From Colwellia sp. (GTDB lineage Bacteria; Pseudomonadota; Gammaproteobacteria; Enterobacterales; Alteromonadaceae): a stretch of DNA of 64,000 bases. The notes below the pieces were generated by a model, which was not told the DNA's origin, searched no databases, and was given only the letters and a program-made list of their open reading frames with translations. Numbering within the stretch: the stretch's first letter is position 1; each line of letters opens with the position of its first letter. Below are positions 35,654 through 46,102 of this stretch, piece by piece. The translations under genes were made by a program, and so were the position numbers. Location of the stretch: NCBI RefSeq assembly GCF_013215345.1, contig NZ_JABSOV010000002.1, forward strand, positions 1-64,000. Reading direction: 5' to 3'.

Positions 35654-38600
35654 ATGCAAAAATTATTACGCCTGTGCCTATGGCAGGCGATTATTATTGG
35701 CATACTCACTGCTCATTTCCCAGTTAGTGCAGAAGAAGAGCGCGGCATTCGCATGCGCGGGCCTAAAAGTAGTGATGTTTTTCCTTATGACCGTTATGGC
35801 CCCATCACCTCAAAAGATACTTTGTGGAATATTGCCACTAGAGTGAAACCTGATACTCGCTTGAGTGTTTACCAGGTAATGCAGGCGCTATATCAAGAAA
35901 ACCCACAAGCGTTTGTTGATAGTAATATCAACCACTTAATTGAAGGACAATATTTAAAAATCCCATCGTTTAATAACATGATGGCGGTTAATACTGCAAG
36001 TGCGAAAAAGAAATCAGCCCGAGACAGTAAAACTTGGCAAAAAGCTCAACCGAAAGTAACTAAAAAGGTGTTAATCACCGAGCCTAGTGTTAATAAAAAA
36101 GATTTAGATACGGTAAAAACTCAAATCAACGAGCAATTGACAAAAATTGATAATGAACAGCAAAAGCGTTTAGAAACTATTCAAAATGACGTCTTAGACT
36201 CAATTGATGGCCTGCAAGCCATATTAAAAGAAAATGATCATTTACGTCAGCAACTGACCTCTTTTAATGACAAGCTTGGTGTTATGCAAAATGAGGTGGC
36301 TAAAGGCAAAGAAATCAAGTTGCAAATGGATGATATGATCAGGTTGCAGCAAGCCTTATTAGCAAAAGCGGAAGCTCGAGAAAAAGAACTGCTACTCGAA
36401 AAACAACTTGCCGAGCTAGCTGAGCAAGACATTACTTCAAGCTTGTGGTTTAAGATCGTTATGGGCACATTGCCAGCGCTATTAATTCTCGGTTTATTGG
36501 GTTTTTTGTTTAAACGTAGGCAACAAGTCTCAGATGAAGCATTTTTTAGTGAGTTAGATAGCAAAAAGAAAACACCTGCAGCTAAAAAAGCAACAGAATC
36601 GGAAGAGCTGCCACTTGATAATGAATTGTCATTAGACAATGAGTTGAGCTTGGATGATGAACTGGATTTAAGCGATGACTTATCATTGGATGATGAATTA
36701 TCTCTCGATGATGAGTTAGATTTAGATGATGATCTTTCAATAGATCTCATTGAAAATGATGATGACAAGTTACTTGATGACGAGGTTATTCATTTAGATG
36801 ACGATGATAGTCTAGATGATCTCGACGATCTTGAAGATATATTATTAGATGATGAGAGTGACAACGGTGTTCTTGAAGGCGGCGAACTAGCTCAAGATGA
36901 CTTAGACTCCTTATTATCCGGATTAGATGATGACGCTCCAGACTCTGATAAGCCTTCAACCGATGATGAAAAAAATAAGCAAGAAGATGAGCTTGAAGGT
37001 GGTGAATTAAGTCAAGATGACTTAGATGACCTGCTTGGTGGTTTAGACGATCTTGATGATGACGACATAGCTGTTGAAGGTCCTAGTGAAGACAAAGTCG
37101 AACAACCTCTCGAACAGGTGAAAGAAGAAAAAATAGAAACGGCAGAGGTAACTGACCCAGATGATATCGATGCGCTGCTCGAATCAGTTTCTGATCAGGC
37201 AAATGATACCCCTGCAGATGTCACCGACCCAGATGATATCGATGCGCTGCTCGAATCAGTTTCGGATAAAGCAAGTGAAGCTCCTGCTGATGTAACTGAT
37301 CCGGATGATATTGATGCTTTACTTGCCTCTGCTTCTGCTCCTGTTGAGGAAAAAGCCGAAGAACCAGTTGATGTAACTGACCCCGATGATATTGATGCTT
37401 TGCTTGCCTCAGCTGCTCCTGTTGCTGAAGAGCCAGTCGAAGAAAAAGCCAAAGAACCAGTTGATGTAACTGACCCTGATGATATTGATGCTTTGCTTGC
37501 TTCAGCTGTTGCTCCTATTGCTGAAGAGCCTGTCGAAGAACCAGTTGATGTAACTGACCCCGATGATATTGATGCTTTGCTTGACTCTGTTTCTGAACGG
37601 GAAAGTGTTCAGGCAAGTGATGCACCTGCCGAAGAAAAGGTTGCAGAGCCAATTGAAGACGTTGATGTCACAGATCCCGATGATATCGATGCGCTGCTAG
37701 CCTCTATGTCAGATAACGCTCCTATGCCGAAGCAAGCAGATGTGACAGAGCCAGAGAATCAAGAAAAATCTGATATGGCAGTGGCTGAACAAGATACTGA
37801 GGATAAGGCAATGGCACAAGATAGTGAATTAAGTGCCGAAGAGTTACAAATCCAAAAAGAAATCGCAGAAAATGAAGCTAAAATTGCCGAGTTTACTGCC
37901 GAATATGTCACACCATTTCTCACCGCAGACTTTAGCGATATTCTCGCTAAACAAAATGAAGCGGAGTTAGCTACTGAAGAGCCCGCGAGTACTGACAGCG
38001 TTGAAGTCGATGATGAACTAGATATTGATGCCCTCATTGCTGATACACAAAGTGAAGATGAAGTTGTTGAAAATGAGCAAGCAGCCACGCAAGAAGATAT
38101 TGGTGATAGCTTAACGGATTATGTAGCAGATGAAGTATCTAATGAACAAAGTGATGAATCACTTACTGAGTCAGCATTAACTCAATTACTGGCAGAAGAA
38201 GCGTTAGATGACACGGCTGGGCAATCAGAAGAACAAGCAGAAGTAAGCCCTTTTGAAGGTATTGAATTAGCGCCTGATTTTTCTGATGAAGAGGTTTTAG
38301 CTGATCTATTGGCCGAGACGGCTGAATTGGAGGAAGAAGAGATCATTGAAAGCGCTGATGCTCTAGACATAATTGAAGAGTTAGATAATGTCGATTTTGA
38401 TGAACTGCTGGCTAATATTGAAGAGGAGTCGGCTCCAAGTACATCAACTGATGATGAAGTTGAATTAATCCTTGATGATATTGGTGACGACCTCACTGAA
38501 GAAAGTCTTGGCGAAGAGAGTCTGCCAAGCGTAAAAGCAACAGAGGCAACACCAGACTATGTATCAGTTGATGATCTGCTCTCTGATACTTTCGATGAGG

Positions 38601-38839
38601 TTGGTACAGCAGAGCCTTACGAAAAAACCAATATTGATGTTGGCCTAGGACAGTTTGCTGAAAATGACAGTGGTATTGATGTTGATAAAGATGGCTCAAT
38701 GTCGAGTAAATTAGATTTAGCAAAAATGTATATAGAAATGAGTGATGAAGAAAATGCTCAAGTAATCTTACAAGAAGTCATGGTAAAGGGTGATGCAAGT
38801 CAGCAAGTTGAGGCGAAAGCATTATTAGATTCACTGTAA
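35654..38839 (+). CDS. fimV: FimV/HubP-like polar protein
   Basis: FimV/HubP is a large inner-membrane protein that organises the cell pole (type IV pili, flagella, chemotaxis or chromosome origins, depending on species). The 1061-aa protein has a signal peptide; a LysM-like periplasmic domain (GPITSKDTLWNIATRV, IEGQYLKIPS); a coiled coil (about 150-250); a single membrane helix (about 262-285, WFKIVMGTLPALLILGLLGFLF); and a very acidic cytoplasmic part. That part holds LSLDDELDL-type repeats, two LEGGEL-QDDLD units and seven VTDPDDIDALL units. It ends with the conserved FimV C-terminal motif (SKLDLAKMYIEMSDEENAQVILQEV). It is located between asd and truA, the usual FimV locus. Confidence 0.95.
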   Translation: MQKLLRLCLWQAIIIGILTAHFPVSAEEERGIRMRGPKSSDVFPYDRYGPITSKDTLWNIATRVKPDTRLSVYQVMQALYQENPQAFVDSNINHLIEGQYLKIPSFNNMMAVNTASAKKKSARDSKTWQKAQPKVTKKVLITEPSVNKKDLDTVKTQINEQLTKIDNEQQKRLETIQNDVLDSIDGLQAILKENDHLRQQLTSFNDKLGVMQNEVAKGKEIKLQMDDMIRLQQALLAKAEAREKELLLEKQLAELAEQDITSSLWFKIVMGTLPALLILGLLGFLFKRRQQVSDEAFFSELDSKKKTPAAKKATESEELPLDNELSLDNELSLDDELDLSDDLSLDDELSLDDELDLDDDLSIDLIENDDDKLLDDEVIHLDDDDSLDDLDDLEDILLDDESDNGVLEGGELAQDDLDSLLSGLDDDAPDSDKPSTDDEKNKQEDELEGGELSQDDLDDLLGGLDDLDDDDIAVEGPSEDKVEQPLEQVKEEKIETAEVTDPDDIDALLESVSDQANDTPADVTDPDDIDALLESVSDKASEAPADVTDPDDIDALLASASAPVEEKAEEPVDVTDPDDIDALLASAAPVAEEPVEEKAKEPVDVTDPDDIDALLASAVAPIAEEPVEEPVDVTDPDDIDALLDSVSERESVQASDAPAEEKVAEPIEDVDVTDPDDIDALLASMSDNAPMPKQADVTEPENQEKSDMAVAEQDTEDKAMAQDSELSAEELQIQKEIAENEAKIAEFTAEYVTPFLTADFSDILAKQNEAELATEEPASTDSVEVDDELDIDALIADTQSEDEVVENEQAATQEDIGDSLTDYVADEVSNEQSDESLTESALTQLLAEEALDDTAGQSEEQAEVSPFEGIELAPDFSDEEVLADLLAETAELEEEEIIESADALDIIEELDNVDFDELLANIEEESAPSTSTDDEVELILDDIGDDLTEESLGEESLPSVKATEATPDYVSVDDLLSDTFDEVGTAEPYEKTNIDVGLGQFAENDSGIDVDKDGSMSSKLDLAKMYIEMSDEENAQVILQEVMVKGDASQQVEAKALLDSL
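36609..37740 (+). repeat. acidic coding repeats in fimV
   Basis: Three kinds of tandem units lie here. First are heptad-like LSLDDEL units, near 36609-36760. Next are two LEGGELxQDDLDxLL units, near 36870 and 36990. Then come seven spaced VTDPDDIDALL units, from 37146 to about 37740, with a decayed eighth (VTEPEN). The last type shows near-identical DNA, for example GATGATATCGATGCGCTGCT recurring, which points to recent duplication. Confidence 0.88.
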
Positions 38840-38946
38840 AGCGCTAAATTTCCAGAGCAGAAAGTTAAGTATAAAATAGCCTAACTGGGTAAAATAAAGG
38901 ATAATGTGCAGCGAAAACATTCTCCTTATTAGAAAGGCAAGTTTAC

Positions 38947-39726
38947 ATGCGTTACGCGTTAGGCATTGAGTATGATGGTAAAAATTATTGTGGCTGGCAA
39001 CGGCAAAATAACGCTATCACAGTACAAGAAAAAGTAGAGAAAGCATTATCAATAATCGCTGATGAGCCGATAGCGGTTGTTTGTGCGGGGCGTACAGATA
39101 CCGGCGTGAATGCGACTAATCAAGTGATTCATTTTGATACTTTAAAAAAGCGTAAAGATGTAGCTTGGACTTTAGGCGTTAATACCCACTTACCTGCTGA
39201 TATTGCTGTTGCATGGGTAAAACAAGTTGATGAAGAATTTCATGCACGTTTTAGTGCCACCGCGAGAAACTACCGGTATATCATTTATAATAAACCGCTA
39301 CGTTCAGCTATATTAAGTCATGGCATCAGCCATTGTCACTATGCCTTAGATGAAAACCTTATGCAGCAAGGCGCCGATTACCTTCTTGGTCAGCATGATT
39401 TTACCTCTTTTCGTACCGTACATTGTCAGTCTCATTCTGCGGTTCGCACGATAAAACATTGTCGGGTAACTCGACAGGGTGATTACCTTATTGTTGATAT
39501 CAAGGCGAATGCTTTTTTACATCATATGGTAAGAAATATTGTTGGTAGTTTAATGCGGGTTGGACAATCACAAGAAACAACCGTTTGGATGCAAGAAGTT
39601 TTGTTGGCTAAAAATCGTTGTGTCGCTGGCGTTACTGCGCCACCAGAAGGTTTATACTTTGTTGATGTTGATTATCCAGAAACCTTCAATTTACCTAAAA
39701 GCCGTTTGGGACCATTGTTTTTATAG
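38947..39726 (+). CDS. truA: tRNA pseudouridine synthase A
   Basis: TruA makes pseudouridine at positions 38-40 of the tRNA anticodon stem. The 259-aa protein has the catalytic Asp51 in [17 protein letters not shown], plus [19 protein letters not shown] at the N-terminus and [17 protein letters not shown] near the C-terminus. Size is typical (E. coli 270). It stands between fimV and accD with about 110 bp upstream and 180 bp downstream, so it could have its own promoter. dedA, found between truA and accD in E. coli, is absent. Confidence 0.98.
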   Translation: MRYALGIEYDGKNYCGWQRQNNAITVQEKVEKALSIIADEPIAVVCAGRTDTGVNATNQVIHFDTLKKRKDVAWTLGVNTHLPADIAVAWVKQVDEEFHARFSATARNYRYIIYNKPLRSAILSHGISHCHYALDENLMQQGADYLLGQHDFTSFRTVHCQSHSAVRTIKHCRVTRQGDYLIVDIKANAFLHHMVRNIVGSLMRVGQSQETTVWMQEVLLAKNRCVAGVTAPPEGLYFVDVDYPETFNLPKSRLGPLFL

Positions 39727-39906
39727 ACAAAAAAGTTTATGAACTCACAGTTTCTTACTAAGCAGACCAGTTTTTTCTATATTCTATGGGGTATAGTATG
39801 GTCTAATGTTCGGTTTATAATTCGTATAACTTTAAACTAGAGTTTGGTGGGGTATTTCCATCAATAAACCGACAGATATTTCGTTGCAACAGGCAAAAAT
39901 AAAATT

Positions 39907-40773
39907 ATGAGCTGGATAGAAAGAATTCTCCCGAAAGCAAAAACGACACAAAAAAGTAATATTCCAGAGGGTGTATGGAGTAAATGTTCTTCATGTAATG
40001 CCGTGCTTTATAAAGCTGAATTAGAGCGTCAAATCTCAGTATGCCCTAAATGTGATCACCATATGCGTATCAGTGCACGTAAACGTATTGATAGCTTTCT
40101 TGACAAAGATAACCGCATGGAATTAGGTGAAGAGTTTGAAGCTCAAGATATCTTAAAGTTTAAAGACTCTAAGCGATATAAAGACCGTTTAACTGCCGCT
40201 AGAAAAAATACCGGTGAGAAAGATGCGCTGATTGTCATGAAAGGTGAGCTATATGGTATGCCTGTTGTTGCAGCTGCATTCGAATTTGGATTTTTAGGCG
40301 GCTCAATGGCTTCTGTAGTAGGAGCTCGCTTTGTTAAAGGTGTTGAGTACTGTTTAGAGCATAATGTACCATTTATCTGTTTCTCTGCCAGTGGTGGAGC
40401 CCGTATGCAAGAAGCGCTGTTCTCTTTAATGCAAATGGCAAAAACCAGTGCCGCTTTAGCGAAAATGAGCGAGAAAGGCCTTCCTTACGTGTCAGTATTA
40501 ACCGATCCTACAATGGGCGGTGTATCAGCAAGTTTGGCTATGCTAGGTGACATTAATGTTGCTGAGCCTAAAGCACTTATTGGTTTTGCCGGTCCACGTG
40601 TTATTGAGCAAACCGTTAGAGAGAAGTTACCTGAAGGTTTCCAACGTAGTGAGTTTTTATTAGAAAGAGGCGCAATTGATATGATCATTGATCGCCGTGA
40701 AATGAAAACAACTATAGCTAGAATGCTAGGTAAGTTTATGGGCCAGGTTAGCGTAGTTGCTAAAGCAGAATAA
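39907..40773 (+). CDS. accD: acetyl-CoA carboxylase carboxyltransferase subunit beta
   Basis: AccD with AccA transfers the carboxyl group from biotin to acetyl-CoA, the first step of fatty acid synthesis. The 288-aa protein has the N-terminal zinc ribbon (Cys27, Cys30, Cys46, Cys49: [18 protein letters not shown]) and the crotonase-type carboxyltransferase domain with [22 protein letters not shown] and [18 protein letters not shown]. It is followed by folC after 51 bp. Length is slightly under E. coli AccD (304), without loss of a domain. Confidence 0.98.
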   Translation: MSWIERILPKAKTTQKSNIPEGVWSKCSSCNAVLYKAELERQISVCPKCDHHMRISARKRIDSFLDKDNRMELGEEFEAQDILKFKDSKRYKDRLTAARKNTGEKDALIVMKGELYGMPVVAAAFEFGFLGGSMASVVGARFVKGVEYCLEHNVPFICFSASGGARMQEALFSLMQMAKTSAALAKMSEKGLPYVSVLTDPTMGGVSASLAMLGDINVAEPKALIGFAGPRVIEQTVREKLPEGFQRSEFLLERGAIDMIIDRREMKTTIARMLGKFMGQVSVVAKAE

Positions 40774-40824
40774 GCCAATAGTAATTATTGTCTATTTAAC
40801 TCAAATCAGTTGTTGATAGCATAA

Positions 40825-42156
40825 ATGTTAAAATCAAATTCAAGCCACTATCAAGATTTCACCAATCTTGAACAGTGGCTTTATTATTTAGAAAACCTAC
40901 ATAGTACTGAGATAGACCTTGGTTTAGCTCGGATCGGCAAAGTTGCCCAGCGTTTAGCCATTGACTTAAGCTTTGCTAAGGTTATTACCGTTGCTGGCAC
41001 AAATGGTAAAGGTACCACCTGTGCTTTTATCGAAAATGCCTTACTTAACGCCAAAAATCATGGCTCGCAAGATGGCATTGCTGTTTATTCCTCTCCCCAT
41101 ATTGAGCGTTTTAATGAGCGCCTGCGGATAAATAAGCAAGATATTGCCGATCAGCCGTTAATGGATGCTTTTAAACAAATTGAAGCTGTCCGTGCTGAGA
41201 TTTCTCTTAGTTACTATGAATATACAACGTTAGCAGCATTGCTGGTGTTAATGGACGCTAAGCCGAGCTATATCATACTTGAAGTAGGTCTAGGTGGTCG
41301 CTTGGATGCAACTAACCTTATTGATGCCGATATCGCTGTGATCACGACCATAGATCTCGATCACCAAAATTTTCTAGGTAATGATAGAGAAAGCATTGGC
41401 TTTGAAAAAGCCGGTATCATGCGACAAGAGCAATACATTGTTATTGGTGATACCAGTGTGCCTAAGTCGGTTCTAGCCCATGCTCATTCGTTACAGGCCA
41501 TTCATGGTGAAAACTTATTTTTACGCGAACACGAGTTTGTGGTTAAAAGTGAAAAGTCCCATTCTCATAGCCAATTGCATTGGCAGTGGCAATCTAAGAA
41601 AACCCAGCTAACCCAGCTAAAAACACCTTTTATTCCCCAAGATAACGTGGCGACCGCGTTAATGGTGTTAGAGAAACTCGATATTGCTCTTAGCTCTGAG
41701 TTTGTCAATAAAATTATTTCAATAACTAAAGTCCCTGGGCGAACAGAGTTAATACATCAAGCAAACCATTGTGATGTTATTCTTGATGTTGGTCATAATC
41801 CGCAAGCGACTCGATACTTAGCGGATCACCTTAAACGTTTAAAAGAGCAAGCTAGCTATGAAAATATTTATGCTGTAGTGGCTATGCTGGGAGATAAAGA
41901 CATCAGCGCAAGTTTGTTATCACTCAAAGATGATGTTGATTATTGGTATGCAGGAGCACTTGATGTACCAAGGGCTGCCAGCAAAGAAACCATGCAAAAG
42001 AAGTTGGCAATGTTTACTAATGCGACTAATTGTTTTGACAATGTCGACCAGGCATTTAAAATGGCGAACATGCAGGCGAGTTCGTCTGACTTGATTCTTG
42101 TTTTTGGCTCATTTTTTACCGTTGCTCAAATCAGATCTCAGCTAATTAACTGTTAG
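40825..42156 (+). CDS. folC: bifunctional folylpolyglutamate/dihydrofolate synthase
   Basis: FolC adds glutamate to dihydropteroate to give dihydrofolate, and then extends polyglutamate on folates. The 443-aa protein has the ATP loop VAGTNGKGTTCAFIENAL, the family motif YSSPHIERFNERLRIN, LEVGLGGRLDATN, and the C-terminal Mur-ligase-type domain (DVILDVGHNPQATRYLADHL). The position between accD and dedD is the standard gammaproteobacterial order. Confidence 0.97.
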   Translation: MLKSNSSHYQDFTNLEQWLYYLENLHSTEIDLGLARIGKVAQRLAIDLSFAKVITVAGTNGKGTTCAFIENALLNAKNHGSQDGIAVYSSPHIERFNERLRINKQDIADQPLMDAFKQIEAVRAEISLSYYEYTTLAALLVLMDAKPSYIILEVGLGGRLDATNLIDADIAVITTIDLDHQNFLGNDRESIGFEKAGIMRQEQYIVIGDTSVPKSVLAHAHSLQAIHGENLFLREHEFVVKSEKSHSHSQLHWQWQSKKTQLTQLKTPFIPQDNVATALMVLEKLDIALSSEFVNKIISITKVPGRTELIHQANHCDVILDVGHNPQATRYLADHLKRLKEQASYENIYAVVAMLGDKDISASLLSLKDDVDYWYAGALDVPRAASKETMQKKLAMFTNATNCFDNVDQAFKMANMQASSSDLILVFGSFFTVAQIRSQLINC

Positions 42157-42266
42157 TTAGGCCATATTATATTTGCCATTTTAGCTTAGACGTATTAACT
42201 TTGCGGTATTCATTTTGACTAACAGTTTTTCCGAATAGTTTAAGTTGTATTAATTAGGAGTGTCTC

Positions 42267-42899
42267 TTGTCTACACCGTTTCAAAATCGTCTGGTCGGTA
42301 CTATTATTGTTGCCGCCGTGGTTATCATTTTCCTACCTGATGTACTTGATGGCGAAAAACAGTCACACCAAGCAGATTTTGAAGCTATTCCAAAGGCAGA
42401 AGTGTTCACAGGGAAATTAACTAACAAACCCTTTCCAGAAGATAAATTAGTAAGACAAAAACCTATAACTATTTCTAATGAAGAAGCCATCGATGAGCTT
42501 GTTCGTGCTCAGTCGATTGAAGAGTCGACGAAACCGTCAAGTAAAGTCAAAGATAAAGTAGCCGTTACTAAATCAATAGCTAAACCTGTAGCTAAACCGC
42601 CAGTAAAATCAAAGAGTCAGTTAAATAAAACATTACCAGAAAAAGCTATCGCCAAAGAGGCTTGGGTGATTCATTTAGGTAGCTTTAAAAATAAAGATAA
42701 TGTTGCTCAGTTATTAAAAAAATTAAAGGCTAAAGGTTATATCGCTTTTACCAAACCAATCCAAACCAAGCAGGGTACATTAACTAAAGTCATTATCGGA
42801 CCAGAGTTGATAAAGTCCGCTATGGTTAAAAAGCTACCCGCTCTGCACAAGCTTACCGGTATCCAAGGAAAAGTAGCGTATTTTAAACCAAGTAAATAA
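42267..42899 (+). CDS. dedD: SPOR-domain cell division protein DedD
   Basis: DedD is an inner-membrane septal protein that binds denuded peptidoglycan through its SPOR domain. The 210-aa protein has a membrane helix (about residues 9-26, RLVGTIIVAAVVIIFLPDVL), a Lys/Pro-rich linker (KPVAKPPVKSKSQ) and a C-terminal SPOR domain (EAWVIHLGSFKNKDNVAQLLKKLKAKG). The start codon is TTG, with AGGAG eight bases upstream; no better ATG is available before the membrane helix. Located between folC and cvpA, as in E. coli. Confidence 0.93.
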   Translation: MSTPFQNRLVGTIIVAAVVIIFLPDVLDGEKQSHQADFEAIPKAEVFTGKLTNKPFPEDKLVRQKPITISNEEAIDELVRAQSIEESTKPSSKVKDKVAVTKSIAKPVAKPPVKSKSQLNKTLPEKAIAKEAWVIHLGSFKNKDNVAQLLKKLKAKGYIAFTKPIQTKQGTLTKVIIGPELIKSAMVKKLPALHKLTGIQGKVAYFKPSK

Positions 42900-42990
42900 C
42901 AGACATTTTATAAAAGGTTAGGCATTAATTGGCTAATTCTGATAGAATGCGCGCCTCTAATTTAGAGAAACTCAACGAGACACTCAAGTT

Positions 42991-43473
42991 ATGGTTTGGA
43001 TAGATTACGCCATTTTGGCCATTATAGGCATATCAACACTAGTTAGTTTGATACGGGGCTTTGTAAAAGAAGCAGTATCTTTAGTGATTTGGATCAGTGC
43101 CTTTTTCATCGCCAGTACTTTTTATGCCAACCTTGCTAATCTGTTAACCAACATTTCTGATCAATTCTTGCGTAATGCTGCAGCCGTTGCCATTCTCTTC
43201 ATAACAACCTTAGTACTTGGTGCTTTAGTTAATTACCTTATTGGGCAACTGGTCAGTAAAACCGGTCTTTCAGGCACGGACCGTATATTAGGCCTAGTTT
43301 TTGGCGCACTTCGTGGCGTACTTATCATCAGTGCACTGTTATTTTTTGTTGATGCTTTTACCGGTGCGGCCACAACACAGTGGTGGCAAAGCTCACAATT
43401 AATCCCTGAATTTACCTTAGTGGTAGAGTGGTTTTTTGAGTACCTTAAAGGTTCATCAAGTTTTTTAACTTAG
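42991..43473 (+). CDS. cvpA: CvpA family membrane protein
   Basis: CvpA is a small inner-membrane protein, in E. coli needed for colicin V production and envelope fitness; its biochemical role is unknown. The 160-aa protein has four predicted membrane helices. The N-terminus [37 protein letters not shown] and [20 protein letters not shown] are family marks. It is followed by purF after 170 bp, the classical pairing; a TGATAGAATG -10-like sequence lies upstream. Confidence 0.95.
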   Translation: MVWIDYAILAIIGISTLVSLIRGFVKEAVSLVIWISAFFIASTFYANLANLLTNISDQFLRNAAAVAILFITTLVLGALVNYLIGQLVSKTGLSGTDRILGLVFGALRGVLIISALLFFVDAFTGAATTQWWQSSQLIPEFTLVVEWFFEYLKGSSSFLT

Positions 43474-43643
43474 TTGTTGCTAGCAATGGCTAAGCTCATG
43501 CGGAGTCACTCCGTATACTGTAATTTATAGGGTATTATTTCAATATTCTATAACTCAATATTTATATGATGGTTCACATCATGCTAAGCACAATGCTTAG
43601 CGCATATTAATATTGTAATTAATTTTTTTGTGGAGAAAAATTT

Positions 43644-45161
43644 ATGTGTGGCATTGTTGGTATAGTCGGTAAAACCTCAGTTAGTCAGTTGTTATATGAC
43701 GGATTAACTGTACTTCAGCATCGTGGTCAAGATGCCGCAGGTATTGTAACTATTCATAATAATAAGTTCAGACTTCGTAAAGGCAATGGCTTAGTAAAAG
43801 ATGTTTTTCATACCCGCCATATGCATCGTTTACAAGGTAATATAGGTATTGGTCATATTCGTTATCCGACTGCGGGCACTTCAAGCTCTTCAGAAGCACA
43901 ACCTTTTTATGCAAACTCTCCTTTTGGCATATCATTAGCGCATAATGGTAACTTAACCAATGCTGAAGAATTAAGAACCTGGTTATTTAATGATGCTCGT
44001 CGCCACGTTAATACTACTTCAGACTCTGAGGTTTTATTAAACATCTTTGCCCATGAATTACAGCAAAGTGAAAATATTTCACTTACCCCTGATGATGTCT
44101 TTACTGCAGTAGCTAAGCTTCATAAACGAGTTCGTGGCGCCTATGCTACGGTCGCTTTAATTGTTGGCCATGGTATGGTTGCTTTTCGGGACCCGAATGG
44201 CATTCGACCTTTAGTTTTTGGTAAACGAGAAACTGAGTTGGGCGTTGAGTATATGGTTGCCTCTGAGTCAGTTGCTCTGGATGCTTGCTCTTTTGATTTT
44301 GTTCGTGATGTTGCCCCGGGTGAAACAATATTCTTTGCTGAAAATGGCCAAATCCACAGCCAGCAATGTGCTGAAAATCCAGTTTATAGCCCATGTATTT
44401 TTGAGTTTGTTTATTTTGCTCGACCTGACTCCACCATGGATAAAATGTCTGTCTATGCATCACGAGTGGAAATGGGCACTAAGCTTGGTGAGAAAATTGC
44501 AGACGAATGGCAAGATCTTGATATAGATGTTGTTATTCCTATCCCTGAAACGTCTTGCGATATAGCGCTACAAATAGCTCATCATCTTGACTTACCATAC
44601 CGTCAAGGTTTTGTTAAAAACCGTTATATTGGCCGTACCTTTATTATGCCTGGTCAAGAACAACGTAAAAAATCTGTTCGTCAAAAGTTAAATGCTATTA
44701 CCACTGAATTTAAAGGCAAAAATGTTCTACTGGTAGATGATTCTATTGTTCGAGGCACAACTTCAGAACAAATAGTTGAAATGGCACGCGCTGCTGGAGC
44801 CAAGAAAGTTTACTTTGCTTCTGCTGCTCCTGAAGTTAGATTTCCAAATGTTTATGGTATAGATATGCCAAGTGCTAATGAACTCATTGCTCATGGTCGT
44901 GAATTAGACGATATCTGTAATTTAATTGGTGCAGATAAGCTGATTTATCAATCTATTGGTGATTTAATTGCTGCTGTTGGCGCGGGTAACCCAGAAATAA
45001 AGTCTTTTGACACTTCAGTATTTGATGGTAATTATGTGACCAATGATATTGATCAGGCTTATTTAGAAAGGTTAGATGCGTTACGCAATAATACCAGTAA
45101 AGAAACATCAGATAAAAATGCTGACTCGATAATTGATATGCATAATGAAGGTGCAGAGTAA
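43644..45161 (+). CDS. purF: amidophosphoribosyltransferase
   Basis: PurF makes 5-phosphoribosylamine from PRPP and glutamine, the first committed step of purine synthesis. Cys2 (MCGIVGIVG) is the glutaminase nucleophile once Met is removed. [10 protein letters not shown]-like [10 protein letters not shown] and [10 protein letters not shown] belong to the glutaminase domain. The PRPP loop is [17 protein letters not shown], and the length is 505 aa (E. coli 505). The 170-bp gap from cvpA contains two small hairpins (GGAGTCACTCC and CTAAGC/GCTTAG). I see no convincing PurR box. Confidence 0.98.
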   Translation: MCGIVGIVGKTSVSQLLYDGLTVLQHRGQDAAGIVTIHNNKFRLRKGNGLVKDVFHTRHMHRLQGNIGIGHIRYPTAGTSSSSEAQPFYANSPFGISLAHNGNLTNAEELRTWLFNDARRHVNTTSDSEVLLNIFAHELQQSENISLTPDDVFTAVAKLHKRVRGAYATVALIVGHGMVAFRDPNGIRPLVFGKRETELGVEYMVASESVALDACSFDFVRDVAPGETIFFAENGQIHSQQCAENPVYSPCIFEFVYFARPDSTMDKMSVYASRVEMGTKLGEKIADEWQDLDIDVVIPIPETSCDIALQIAHHLDLPYRQGFVKNRYIGRTFIMPGQEQRKKSVRQKLNAITTEFKGKNVLLVDDSIVRGTTSEQIVEMARAAGAKKVYFASAAPEVRFPNVYGIDMPSANELIAHGRELDDICNLIGADKLIYQSIGDLIAAVGAGNPEIKSFDTSVFDGNYVTNDIDQAYLERLDALRNNTSKETSDKNADSIIDMHNEGAE

Positions 45162-45212
45162 CTTTTTACTCTTTCTCACTGTTAAGAATCAGCTGCTTTA
45201 ATAATACGCAGT

Positions 45213-45252
45213 AAAAAAGCCTTATCTCTGTAATAGAGATAAGGCTTTTTAA
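45213..45252. terminator. bidirectional terminator between purF and Yip1-like gene
   Basis: AAAAAAGCCTTATCTCT and AGAGATAAGGCTTTTT form a perfect long stem with T-tracts on both strands. Confidence 0.94.
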
Positions 45253-45283
45253 TGTCGCTCTGAGTTGTCTAGCTTAATGTAAG

Positions 45284-45889
45284 CTAAGAGACGAATTCAG
45301 GACCAAATCCCATGGTCCACATCATTGCGGTAAGCCCCATTAAGGCAACCAATAAAACTAAACCGCAAGTTACCACTGAGCTGGAGTAGATAAAGCCTTT
45401 TTCTTCCGGAATATTCATCATAATAGGAACGCCGGAATATAATAAATATATTGAATATACTACAGCTGCCAGACCGGCTAGTGCGACAAACCATAGTACT
45501 GGGAATAAAGCAGTAATACCTACCATAAGTAATGGTGTTGCTGTATATGCTGCAAGTTCAAGTGCTTGAACATAATCTGGTTTAGAGTCAAAAGTTTTCG
45601 CCATCCACTGAATTAAATAAGCTAAGGCGAAAACGCCAGAAATTAAAGCGAAATACATGCTCACAGCCATTATTTTAGCGCTTTCTACGCTTATTCTTAT
45701 TGGATCACCTACGCCAATTGTCCAACCAATGTAGGCCGTAGCATAAAAACAGCATATCGCTGGAATCAAGGCTATGGTTAAAATATGCATCAAGCTATAA
45801 CTTAAGCTTTCGTGGCGCTTTTCAATAACATGCCATTCTTCTTTAGGGTGAGTGTATAAGCCCCATATGTGGTTTAGTATCATAATCAT
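45284..45889 (-). CDS. Yip1-family inner membrane protein
   Basis: This is a 201-aa integral membrane protein resembling the Yip1/DUF1282 family. It starts ILNHIWGLYTHPKEEWHVIEKR, a soluble N-terminal segment with the typical P-x-x-x-W, and has about five membrane helices (for example LMHILTIALIPAICCFYATAYIGW, AALAGLAAVVYSIYLLYSGVP). Bacterial members have no well-defined role. It is alone, convergent with purF. Confidence 0.82.
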   Translation of the reverse strand: MIMILNHIWGLYTHPKEEWHVIEKRHESLSYSLMHILTIALIPAICCFYATAYIGWTIGVGDPIRISVESAKIMAVSMYFALISGVFALAYLIQWMAKTFDSKPDYVQALELAAYTATPLLMVGITALFPVLWFVALAGLAAVVYSIYLLYSGVPIMMNIPEEKGFIYSSSVVTCGLVLLVALMGLTAMMWTMGFGPEFVS

Positions 45890-46102
45890 TCCTCTCGCAC
45901 GTAAATATTCGGAAAGTACTTTTTAGTCAAAATAAACAACAACAAATAATTAAGCCATCAGTACTCTTATTATTACTTCTTTATTTATGAAAGATATAAG
46001 ATGATTCGTCAAGTGTTGCTGTAAAAATAAACAATAAAGCTCTATGGAAATAGCTTTTAATACTTTTTTGCGATAACGAAAATAATTTGATTTGAGTGAG
46101 TG

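Noticed and set aside
36247-36768. Ser-rich antisense ORFs opposite fimV (also 37195-37452, 37759-38088 and 38182-38496)
   Set aside because: They are antisense readings of Asp/Glu/Leu codon repeats, which give long Ser runs by codon bias. None has an independent start signal.
37146-37740. Possible CRISPR array
   Set aside because: The repeats are in frame in fimV, with variable protein-coding spacers and no cas genes in the window. They are coding repeats.
43474-43643. PurR box or riboswitch upstream of purF
   Set aside because: The gap holds only small hairpins; I found no match to the PurR palindrome or to a purine riboswitch core.
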